A DNA stretch of 27,327 nucleotides from Deinococcus ruber (lineage in GTDB: Bacteria > Deinococcota > Deinococci > Deinococcales > Deinococcaceae), in assembly GCF_014648095.1 (NCBI RefSeq), contig NZ_BMQL01000059.1, forward strand, positions 1 to 27,327. The letters run 5' to 3'. Numbering within the stretch: position 1 is the stretch's first letter; each line of letters begins with the position of its first letter. This document shows, piece after piece, positions 16,244 to 22,804 of the stretch. The notes below the pieces were generated by a model, which had not been told where the DNA came from, did not search any database, and saw only the letters and a program-made list of their open reading frames with translations. Position numbers and translations under genes: made by a program.

Positions 16244-17008
16244 ATGACTGAACTTGCCACCGCCTGTACGCTCTGCCATCAGCCTGCGTCCTTTCATCTC
16301 GAGATCTCGACCGCTTTTCAGCCGATTGTCAATGTCGTCACCCGCGAGATCTTCGCGTATGAAGCGCTTGTCCGGGGGCCAGAAGGTCAATCGGCAGGTT
16401 GGGTCTTTCAGCATGTAACCGCGTCCGATCATTATTACTTCGATCAGAAATGCCGGGTGACGGCCATCCGGAATGCCGCCCGGCTGGGGCTTCAGACACG
16501 GCTCAGCATCAACTTTCTGCCGAATGCCGTGTATGAACCCAGCAACTGCATTCGGCAGACACTCCGCGCTGCTCAGGAGACGGGCTTTCCGCTCGACCGG
16601 CTGATTTTTGAAATTACCGAGCACGAACACGTGCTGGATCAGGCCCATGTTCGCCGCATCGTGGACGCCTATAAATCGCTCGGATTTACCACCGCACTCG
16701 ACGATTACGGGTCCGGCCATTCCACTGCTCAGCTGCTGCTGGAAGTTCGGCCAGACCTTGTGAAACTGGATCTGGCGATCATCCGGGGGATCGAACGCGA
16801 TCCCTGGCGTCAGGCGCTGATCCGCTCGTACGTGGCATTTGCCGTCCAGACCAACACCCTGATCATTGCCGAAGGCGTCGAAACGCTGGAAGAGGCGCAC
16901 GTGCTGCTTCAGCTGGGCGTCACGCATATGCAGGGCTATTATTTTGCTCGACCGGCCTTCGAAGCGCTCCCGCTCATTGCTCCCGAGCTGTTCGACGCTC
17001 TGTTGTAA
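16244..17008 (+). CDS. EAL-domain cyclic-di-GMP phosphodiesterase
   Basis: A 254-aa protein that is almost entirely an EAL domain, expected to hydrolyse c-di-GMP to pGpG in the cytoplasm with Mg2+ or Mn2+. The catalytic series is complete: YEALVRG (the EAL motif), SINFLPNA (metal-binding Asn), EITEHE (Glu), DDYGSGHST (the DDFG-loop Asp pair), VKLDLAII (Lys), IAEGVET (Glu) and MQGYYFARP (Gln). A short N-terminal CTLCHQP element with C-x-x-C precedes it. There is no GGDEF, PAS or membrane segment, so its input must come from a partner, expression level or the Cys pair. It lies upstream of the SARP-2 and fimbrial block. c-di-GMP commonly controls attachment, so a link is plausible but unproven. 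Confidence 0.93.
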   Translation: MTELATACTLCHQPASFHLEISTAFQPIVNVVTREIFAYEALVRGPEGQSAGWVFQHVTASDHYYFDQKCRVTAIRNAARLGLQTRLSINFLPNAVYEPSNCIRQTLRAAQETGFPLDRLIFEITEHEHVLDQAHVRRIVDAYKSLGFTTALDDYGSGHSTAQLLLEVRPDLVKLDLAIIRGIERDPWRQALIRSYVAFAVQTNTLIIAEGVETLEEAHVLLQLGVTHMQGYYFARPAFEALPLIAPELFDALL

Positions 17009-17054
17009 GCCTCTCTTTTCATCAGACGAGTAAGCCTGCGCTCAGGCCCAGGCC

Positions 17055-17280
17055 CTCGCAGGGCGTAGCCGTCGCCCCGAACGGTTCGGAGCAGACCATA
17101 CGCCCCGGCATCACGAAGGTTCGTTCGCAGGTGCGAGATGTAGATGTCGACGACGTTACTGGCCAGCGGCAGAAGACGGTCAGGTCACAGGATCCGCCGA
17201 ATCTCCTGGCGTTGGCACACTTGGCCTGGCTGCTGTATCAGCAACGTCAGGATTTCCAGCTCTTTGGGTGCTCAGAGAAC
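17055..17280 (-). pseudogene. C-terminal DNA-binding remnant of an OmpR-type response regulator
   Basis: The minus strand reads PKELEILTLLIQQPGQVCQRQEI, then RRIL, a TGA stop at 17187-17185, and continues in the same frame with LPLASNVVDIYISHLRTNLRD, GLLRTVRGDGYALR. This is the complete winged-helix half of OmpR/PhoB regulators. The stop falls where the family usually has Trp, so a single TGG to TGA change fits. The receiver domain with its phosphorylated Asp is absent upstream, where only promoter DNA of the SARP-2 gene is found. The remnant converges with the EAL gene. It cannot make a working regulator. Confidence 0.75.
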
Positions 17281-17425
17281 GTGAAGCCTATCCTTATCAC
17301 ATTCTCAGAACTTATCATTGTAGACAAAACGGAAGATCACAGGTGTAAGCGTAAGCTGGTCATGCTGCTCCACATCGCGCCTTCTGTGACTTTATGAACT
17401 GCACATACTCAGGAGGGAATGAGAA

Positions 17426-17446
17426 CCAACGATCAACCCTCGTTGG
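17426..17446. promoter_or_regulatory. Operator-like inverted repeat CCAACG-N9-CGTTGG
   Basis: Perfect 6-bp arms at 17426-17431 and 17441-17446, straddling the place where a -35 element would sit for the -10 box at 17456. A protein bound here would cover the SARP-2 promoter, which suggests repression or autoregulation. Confidence 0.5.
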
Positions 17447-17455
17447 TGTGCCTTC

Positions 17456-17461
17456 TATACT
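17456..17461 (+). promoter_or_regulatory. -10 box of SARP-2 with leaderless start
   Basis: TATACT followed by exactly 6 nt and GTG at 17468. Transcription should begin on or next to the start codon. No ribosome-binding site is present. Confidence 0.6.
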
Positions 17462-17467
17462 GGCACC

Positions 17468-20400
17468 GTGACTCTCGCCGCTCCTGTCGTCACCCTGAAT
17501 CTTCTGGGTGCTCCGTCGCTCGTGGTGGAAGGACGGGTGCGGCTGCTGGAGCGCAAATCTGCCGGGATGCTGGCGTATATCTGTGTGGAAGGCCAGGTCA
17601 CACGCGAGCGGATCGCGGGCCTGTTATGGCCCAATGTGCCTGACGCGTCGGCACGCACCAACCTGCGTCAGATGCTGTGGCGGCTGCGCTCCTACGGCGC
17701 GGAACTGGTCGTGGGTGAGCGGCTGTTGTCGCTGGCGAACGACGTTCAGCCGGACATCACGCAGTTCAGGGCCACCGCGTTCGGGAGAGGGGTGCTGGCC
17801 GACCTGGCTGGAGAGGGCGAGCTGCTGGCCGGGCAGGATTTCAGCGACTGCCCGGCGTTCGAGGAGTGGCTGCTGGCGGAGCGAGAGCGGCAGACGGCCC
17901 TGCTGCACACGACGCTGTGGCGACAGTGCCTGGCCGACGAGGAAGCGGGCGACCTGAACAGCGCCCTGCGGGGGGCCACGCGCCTGCTTGAACTGGATCC
18001 GTTGTCGGAACCCGCGTACCGGCTGATCATGACGCTGCATGTGCGCCGGGGAGACCGCGCCGCCGCCCTGGCCGCCTTTCAGGCCTGCCGTGAAGCGCTG
18101 AGGCGGGAACTGGGCGTGTCGCCTCTGCCGGAAACGCTGGCGCTGGCCGACCAGATCCGGCAGGCGGGGGCCGAAAGCCGGGTGCAGCGTCCCACCCGCT
18201 GGCGACCCCCGCTGACGGGCCGTGAGGCGGAATGGGCACAGCTGAATGCGGCGCTGGATGCCGGTCAAACCGTTCTGGTGAGCGGGCCGCCGGGCATGGG
18301 CAAGACGCGCCTGCTGATGGATGTGCTCCGCGCCCGTGGCCCGGTGCTGTGTCTGGAGGCGCGGCCCAACGACGAGGCAGTGCCGTATCTGGCACTCGGG
18401 CGACTGGCTCGCCAGCTCCTGAAGACGCACCAGGACGCCGCGCTGCTTGGCCCTCCTGCACCGCTGGAGGACTGGGTCCTGGCAGAGGCCGCGCACCTGC
18501 TGCCCGACCTGCGGCCCGATGGCCCCGCGCCGGAACCGCTGCGCTCGGTGGCGGCCCAGCGCCGCTTTCTGGAAGCGATGACCCGGCTGGTCACGTCTCT
18601 GCTGCCGCTGGCGCTGAGTGTGCAGGAGGAGCGCGGCGCGGGCGGGGCCGGCAGTCTGCTGTTCGACGATGACCAGTGGACGGACGAACGCAGCTGGGAA
18701 GCGTGGCTGTTCATTGCTTCGCAGCCTGCGTGGCGGGCACTGGGAGTGCGGGTGGGCGTCACGTTCCGGCAGGGTGAACTGTCGTCCACGCGGATGGAAA
18801 CGCTGGAGCGGCAGGTGGAGGGCGGCGCGGCCATGAGCGTCGATCTTCAGCCGCTGCCCGCCTCCGGGGTCGAGGCGCTGACGCGGGCGTTCCTGCGGCA
18901 CCGACACGCAGAGGAAATGCCCGCATCGGTGGCGGGAGCGGCGAAGGTCGAGGCGCTGTGGCGGCACACCGGAGGAAACCCGCTGTTCGTGCTGGAAACG
19001 CTCCGCAGCGTACTGGACGCCGGAGGGCCAGCGGCGCAGGAGGGAAATCCGGACGCGCTGCCTTCGCCGCCGCAGCTGGAGCCGCTGCTGCGTCGCCGCC
19101 TGGAGCGTGTCTCCGATCCGGCGCTGCGGCTGGCCCGCGTGGCTGCGGTGGCCGGGTCAGAGTTCGATGCCGAGCTGGCGGCACACGTGATCGGCGTGCA
19201 GCCCCTCGATCTGGTGCAGCCCTGGGCAGAGCTGGAAGCCGCGCAGATCATCAGCGGTTCAGGCTTCGCGCACGATCTGATCGCGCAGGCGGCGCAGCGG
19301 AGTGTGCCCGCGCCCGTCCGGGCCCTGCTGCACGCCAGTATCGCCGCGCACCTGCAAACTCGGGACGCCGCGCATCCGAAAGCTGCCGCACCCGAACACC
19401 TGGCCCTGCACTGGGAGGCCGCCGGGCAGCTGCCGAATGCGGCCCCGCACTGGGTCAGGGCTGGCTGGGTGGCCCTGGGCCGGGGTGCCTGGGCCGACGC
19501 CGCCGCCGATTTCCGCCGGGCCCTGACCACCGGACAGCCAGGCGACGTCAGTGTGGCCGACGCGCACTACGGTCTGGGAATGGCCCTGCGCGGTCAGGAT
19601 CCACCCGGCGCAGAAGAAGCGATGCTGGCCGCGCTGCTCACCGCTCCGAGCGAGCAGCGCGAGGCGGAGGTGCGCGGCGCACTGGCGGAGCTATACCGTC
19701 TGTGTGGCCGCCTGGACGACGCGCTGACGCAGATTGCTCAGGCCGCCGAGCTGGCCAGCCGCACGCTGCCGCCACCTGGACAGGCCGAACTGTGGCGCGT
19801 GCGCTTCGCGGTCCAGCTGCGGGCCGGGCAGTACGCGGAGGCAGAGCAGGCGATTCTGACAGCCCAGGCCCTCGCGCCCGGCAGAAGCGAGATCGTGAAT
19901 GAGCACGCGCTGCTGCTGTGGGTGGCGGGCCGACTGGAAGAAGCCGCGCGGCTGTACGAATCCTTCCAGCCTCGGCCCGTTCCAGGGTTGGAAGGGCAGC
20001 CGCCCGACCCGGCGTGGTATGCCGGAAACCTCGGCTGGACGTACTGGGCGATGGGGCGACTGGCACAGGCCGAAGAGATTCTGGCACCCCCACTGTCGCC
20101 GCCGGGTTCTCCCTTCGATGTGGGCGTGCGGCAGGTCAACCGGGCCACCGTGTCGATCAGCCAGGGGCGCTACCGCAAAGCGCTGGAAGAACTGGAGGTG
20201 GCCGAACCGCTGCTCAGTGCGTATCCCCCGCATCTGGTGGATGTGTGGCATCGGCGCGGCCTGGTGATGATGTACGCCGCCCGGTACGACGAGGCGGCGG
20301 CGCTGATGGCCCGGGCGGTCAGCGCTTCCGAGGAGATTGGTGATCCCGTGCGGCTCTCGCTGGCGCTCAGTGGACTGACCTCCACGCACGCGTTCTCGGA

Positions 20401-20848
20401 GCAGCGTGACGACGCACGTCTGTGGAGCCGGCGCATGCGTGACTTCGCGGTTCACGGGCAGGTGCCTCTGACGCAGGTGGTTGCCGATCATGCCCTGGTG
20501 CTGGTGGCCACTCTTGAGGGAAGGAACGCCGACGCTGCCGAGCTGGCTGAACAGGCGGTGCGGCAGGCCCGCGCCTGTCAGATGGACGAACTGCTGGCGC
20601 GGAGCCTGCTGCTGCGGGCAGGGCTGCACGACGCTGTCAATGCTGAGGCAGACCTGCTGGAAGCCGCTCGACTCGCGGAGGCACGCGGCATGCTGGACGT
20701 TCATTTCCAGGCGGCACGTGCGCTGACAGCCTTCGACCCGGCCTGGAATCGACCCGCCGCCGAGCTGTACCAGCAGTTGTTGTTGCTGGCTCCTCCCGGT
20801 CTGCTCGACCGCCGCACCCCTGCCGAATATGCGCCGCCGGGGGCATAA
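17468..20848 (+). CDS. SARP/BTAD-type transcriptional regulator with AAA/STAND ATPase and TPR-like tail (SARP-2)
   Basis: An 1126-aa paralogue-like relative of SARP-1 with the same domain order. The winged helix is at about residues 8-95 (LNLLGAPSLVV, RKSAGMLAYICVEG, GLLWP, NLRQMLWRLRS) and the BTAD at about 97-235 (REALRRELGVSPLPETLAL). The NTPase has Walker A GPPGMGKT at 273-280 and Walker B LLFDDDQWTD at about 397-406. TPR-like helices run from about 640 to the end, and there is no LuxR HTH. The Walker B reads FDDDQW where SARP-1 has FDDLHW; the acidic residues are kept. The GTG start is supported by the -10 box 6 nt upstream and by the domain beginning within ten residues. A likely target is the fimbrial operon downstream, whose leader carries SARP-type repeats (inference). 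The regulated signal is unknown. Confidence 0.9.
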   Translation: MTLAAPVVTLNLLGAPSLVVEGRVRLLERKSAGMLAYICVEGQVTRERIAGLLWPNVPDASARTNLRQMLWRLRSYGAELVVGERLLSLANDVQPDITQFRATAFGRGVLADLAGEGELLAGQDFSDCPAFEEWLLAERERQTALLHTTLWRQCLADEEAGDLNSALRGATRLLELDPLSEPAYRLIMTLHVRRGDRAAALAAFQACREALRRELGVSPLPETLALADQIRQAGAESRVQRPTRWRPPLTGREAEWAQLNAALDAGQTVLVSGPPGMGKTRLLMDVLRARGPVLCLEARPNDEAVPYLALGRLARQLLKTHQDAALLGPPAPLEDWVLAEAAHLLPDLRPDGPAPEPLRSVAAQRRFLEAMTRLVTSLLPLALSVQEERGAGGAGSLLFDDDQWTDERSWEAWLFIASQPAWRALGVRVGVTFRQGELSSTRMETLERQVEGGAAMSVDLQPLPASGVEALTRAFLRHRHAEEMPASVAGAAKVEALWRHTGGNPLFVLETLRSVLDAGGPAAQEGNPDALPSPPQLEPLLRRRLERVSDPALRLARVAAVAGSEFDAELAAHVIGVQPLDLVQPWAELEAAQIISGSGFAHDLIAQAAQRSVPAPVRALLHASIAAHLQTRDAAHPKAAAPEHLALHWEAAGQLPNAAPHWVRAGWVALGRGAWADAAADFRRALTTGQPGDVSVADAHYGLGMALRGQDPPGAEEAMLAALLTAPSEQREAEVRGALAELYRLCGRLDDALTQIAQAAELASRTLPPPGQAELWRVRFAVQLRAGQYAEAEQAILTAQALAPGRSEIVNEHALLLWVAGRLEEAARLYESFQPRPVPGLEGQPPDPAWYAGNLGWTYWAMGRLAQAEEILAPPLSPPGSPFDVGVRQVNRATVSISQGRYRKALEELEVAEPLLSAYPPHLVDVWHRRGLVMMYAARYDEAAALMARAVSASEEIGDPVRLSLALSGLTSTHAFSEQRDDARLWSRRMRDFAVHGQVPLTQVVADHALVLVATLEGRNADAAELAEQAVRQARACQMDELLARSLLLRAGLHDAVNAEADLLEAARLAEARGMLDVHFQAARALTAFDPAWNRPAAELYQQLLLLAPPGLLDRRTPAEYAPPGA

Positions 20849-20871
20849 CGCTTCGGTAACGCACGCGGCAC

Positions 20872-20877
20872 TAACCT
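20872..20877 (+). promoter_or_regulatory. -10 box of the small frameshifted gene
   Basis: TAACCT, then exactly 6 nt, then ATG at 20884. The same leaderless spacing is seen at 17468. No ribosome-binding site is present. Confidence 0.5.
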
Positions 20878-20883
20878 CACCGC

Positions 20884-21082
20884 ATGAAGGTTCCATGTCG
20901 TTTCTGAACACCTGTTCGTGCCTGCTGACGCACTCAGCGGCAGAGCCGCCATGCCGCGTGGGGTGGCAGTCCTGATCGACTGCCCTGGCCCGACCAGTGC
21001 CAGCTTCTGGCAGAAGTGGGCCGAATACCCGGGCGACGCTGCAATGTTCCCGTTCGTCTCCTGCTCCGTGGCCGTTCTCTGA
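20884..21082 (+). pseudogene. Small unknown gene with an apparent one-base insertion near its start
   Basis: From the ATG at 20884 the frame reads MKVPCRF and stops. Dropping one C after the third codon gives an open 65-codon reading: MKVHVVSEHLFVPADALSGR, then AAMPRGVAVLIDCPGPTSAS, FWQKWAEYPGDAAMFPF and VSCSVAVL, ending TGA at 21080-21082. The long second frame looks like real coding sequence, and the promoter sits 6 nt before the ATG, so both ends of the gene are intact and only the early frame is broken. Alternatives are a sequencing error, a programmed slip, or translation from the internal ATG at 20951 (43 aa). The family is not recognised. Confidence 0.5.
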
Positions 21083-21097
21083 TAAGACAAGCTACTT

Positions 21098-21126
21098 TTG
21101 ACGATATAGTGGCATTCTCTTCTAAT
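21098..21126 (+). promoter_or_regulatory. Sigma70-type promoter TTGACG-N17-TCTAAT
   Basis: -35 TTGACG at 21098-21103, 17-bp spacer, -10 TCTAAT at 21121-21126. Both hexamers match consensus at five of six positions. It is the first of the tandem fimbrial promoters or the start of an unrecognised transcript. Confidence 0.55.
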
Positions 21127-21187
21127 AGAGCGTGCTTCACTTAAAATGTTTTTATTAAAAGCAAGCTGTATTATCTTTATGTGCCGT

Positions 21188-21220
21188 GTCAGAAAAATGT
21201 CAGAAGTTTCCGATTATGAT
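21188..21220 (+). promoter_or_regulatory. SARP-like promoter with GTCAGAA direct repeats
   Basis: GTCAGAA (21188-21194), 4 bp, GTCAGAA (21198-21205 includes the T that extends both copies to TGTCAGAA), 9 bp, then -10 TATGAT at 21215-21220. The 7-4-7-9 layout equals that of the globin and monooxygenase promoters, with a different heptamer. No good -35 is present. The start would lie about 285 nt before the fimbrial subunit. Confidence 0.5.
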
Positions 21221-21413
21221 CTGGGAGATATTCATTTCGACAGATCAGATAACAATTCCACATCTCGCTATTTATGCGACTTGCTGACATGTTATTCTAT
21301 ATATTAGCTTATCTTGGACTATAAAAGCATTTCTTCTCAAATTTCCGCAACCTCTCAAGCAGCTAAAATTATAACTGGTGTCATCCTTCAGCTACTTCTA
21401 CGCAAAAATCTTA

Positions 21414-21442
21414 TTGACATTTAAAATTGAATAAATTAGTCT
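21414..21442 (+). promoter_or_regulatory. Sigma70-type promoter TTGACA-N17-TAGTCT
   Basis: A perfect -35 TTGACA at 21414-21419, a 17-bp spacer and -10 TAGTCT at 21437-21442. It would give a leader of about 60 nt to the fimbrial subunit gene, so it is the best candidate for the proximal promoter. Confidence 0.6.
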
Positions 21443-21511
21443 CACTGATAAGACTTCTCTATCTTTAAAAGGAAAGAGAGCCAAATAATCTAGAAAAATA
21501 GGGAGATTAAT

Positions 21512-21994
21512 ATGAAGAAAATTCTGTTTGTTACTGCTGCACTGGTGTCGCTGGCCTCTACCGCACTCGCAGGAAACGTCAATCAGGACGTTCCCGTCAC
21601 GGCAACCGTCGATACCAGCTGCGTGTTCGAGGGCGCGGCCGTTCCTCTGACCTTCCATTACGCGGCGGCCACCGGGATCACCAACCCGATGGGCGGCTAC
21701 ACCGGGGTCCTGCACTGCAACTTCGGAGGCATCGGAGCCGTAGGTGCCACCGATCACCCAGCCATCATCACCGTGAGCAAGCCTGACGTGCTGAACCGCG
21801 AGGACGGCAGCAGCGCCATTCTGAAGGTCAATCTTCAGGTAGATGACTATGAGGCCTACGCTGGTGATCCCGGCACCCAGTATTACGGCTCGGACAGCCA
21901 CCAGTACGTCGTCAGCGCCACCGCACCGACCGACCAGTGGACTGTTCCGAACGCCAACTACCTCGGGACCGTCACCGTCAACGTCGACTTCTAA
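21512..21994 (+). CDS. Fimbrial major subunit, spore coat protein U domain
   Basis: A 160-aa secreted pilin-like protein of the archaic/sigma (Csu-type) chaperone-usher class. A Sec signal peptide (MKKILFVTAALVSLASTALA) is cut after residue 20. The mature N-terminus NVNQDVPVTATVDTSC could serve as the donor strand. Cys37 and Cys69 are placed for the disulfide typical of these subunits, and the protein ends in a hydrophobic beta strand, YLGTVTVNVDF, as SCPU domains do. GGGAG lies 7 nt before the ATG. It is the first gene of subunit-chaperone-usher, and a strong hairpin after its stop may keep its transcript level above that of the assembly genes. Only one subunit gene is present, so it may form a homopolymer. 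Confidence 0.85.
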   Translation: MKKILFVTAALVSLASTALAGNVNQDVPVTATVDTSCVFEGAAVPLTFHYAAATGITNPMGGYTGVLHCNFGGIGAVGATDHPAIITVSKPDVLNREDGSSAILKVNLQVDDYEAYAGDPGTQYYGSDSHQYVVSATAPTDQWTVPNANYLGTVTVNVDF

Positions 21995-22008
21995 CCCCAG
22001 CTGTCTCC

Positions 22009-22038
22009 TGAGGCGCGGCGATGAATGGCCGCGCCTCA
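22009..22038 (+). promoter_or_regulatory. Intercistronic hairpin in the fimbrial operon
   Basis: TGAGGCGCGGC (22009-22019) pairs perfectly with GCCGCGCCTCA (22028-22038) around an 8-nt loop. No T-run follows, so it is more likely an mRNA 3'-end stabiliser or attenuator than a full terminator. It ends 34 nt before the chaperone start. Confidence 0.65.
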
Positions 22039-22072
22039 CTGCTGTACCCTGCTTCCCCGCACCGAGGTCTGT

Positions 22073-22804
22073 ATGAATCCTTTCCGACACGTCTGCCACT
22101 GTTTCGCCCTGGGCCTCCTGCTCCTGGGGCAGGGCCAGGCCATCAACCTGGTCTTCACGCCCACCCTGCTGAACATCAATCCCGTCCGAACCCTGAACGT
22201 GTCCACCAGCGTTCAGAACCGCGACACGGTGCCCGTCGATTTCATCGTCAGTGTCATGCGCTGGACGCAACAGGGCGGGAAGGACGTGCTCGAACCGACC
22301 CCGGAGGTGCTGGCGAACCCGCCGCGCTTCACCCTGGCCCCCGGCCATGCTCAGACGATCCGCGTCGGTCTCCGCGCACGCGGCAGCACGCCCGAAGCCA
22401 CGTACCGCGTGGTGCTGACGGGTACGCCACAGGCGAGTACTCCGGCGACCCCCACGACCGACGCGGCGACCATCAGCGGCACCGTCACGACCCGCTACGC
22501 CTTCAGCCTGCCGCTGTTCGTCACAGCTCCCGGTGCCGCCGCACACCTGCTCCCAACACTGGAACAAAGCCCAGACGGTCTGGTCCTCCGCTGGACCAAC
22601 AGCGGCGCGGCAGCGGCGTCGATCAGAAACAGCAGCGTCATGCACGGCAGCGAGCAGCTCCGGGTCGGCGGATCGTATGTGCTGGCCGGTTCGTCCGTGA
22701 CGCTCCCACTGTCACTTCAGGACTATCCTGCGGACGGCCTGTTCGTCTCGTATGTCGATCAGGGACAGGAAAAGCGTGAGCGGCTTGCACCTCCGGCTCC
22801 TTAG
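22073..22804 (+). CDS. Periplasmic fimbrial chaperone (PapD-like)
   Basis: A 243-aa chaperone that folds the pilus subunit in the periplasm and carries it to the usher. The signal peptide ends at GQGQA (residue 23), followed by the first Ig-like domain: INLVFTPTLLNINPVRTLNVSTSVQNRDTVPVDFIVSVMRW has the family's N-terminal strand and the usual sequence-poor first domain. RFTLAPGHAQTIRVGLR is the F1-G1 region that completes the subunit fold, and TYRVVLTG is the beta strand after it. The second domain (about 130-240) is shorter and more variable. An in-frame ATG at 22025 exists, but MNPFRH at 22073 starts the signal peptide and has GAGGT just upstream. The 3' end overlaps the usher start by 29 nt, which suggests coupled translation. 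Confidence 0.83.
   Translation: MNPFRHVCHCFALGLLLLGQGQAINLVFTPTLLNINPVRTLNVSTSVQNRDTVPVDFIVSVMRWTQQGGKDVLEPTPEVLANPPRFTLAPGHAQTIRVGLRARGSTPEATYRVVLTGTPQASTPATPTTDAATISGTVTTRYAFSLPLFVTAPGAAAHLLPTLEQSPDGLVLRWTNSGAAAASIRNSSVMHGSEQLRVGGSYVLAGSSVTLPLSLQDYPADGLFVSYVDQGQEKRERLAPPAP

Larger units (their letters stand above)
21083..21511. other. AT-rich regulatory leader of the fimbrial operon
   Basis: About 430 bp without a gene and very different in composition from its surroundings: two 60-base lines I counted have 27% and 33% G+C. It holds at least three promoter-like elements (listed separately) and would give a leader of about 60 to 380 nt, depending on the start used. It may be horizontally acquired or kept AT-rich for promoter melting and nucleoid-protein control. 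No small RNA could be defined. Confidence 0.6.

Noticed and set aside
17624..18967. Minus-strand open frame of 447 codons in SARP-2
   Set aside because: Antisense shadow of the winged helix, BTAD and Walker regions.
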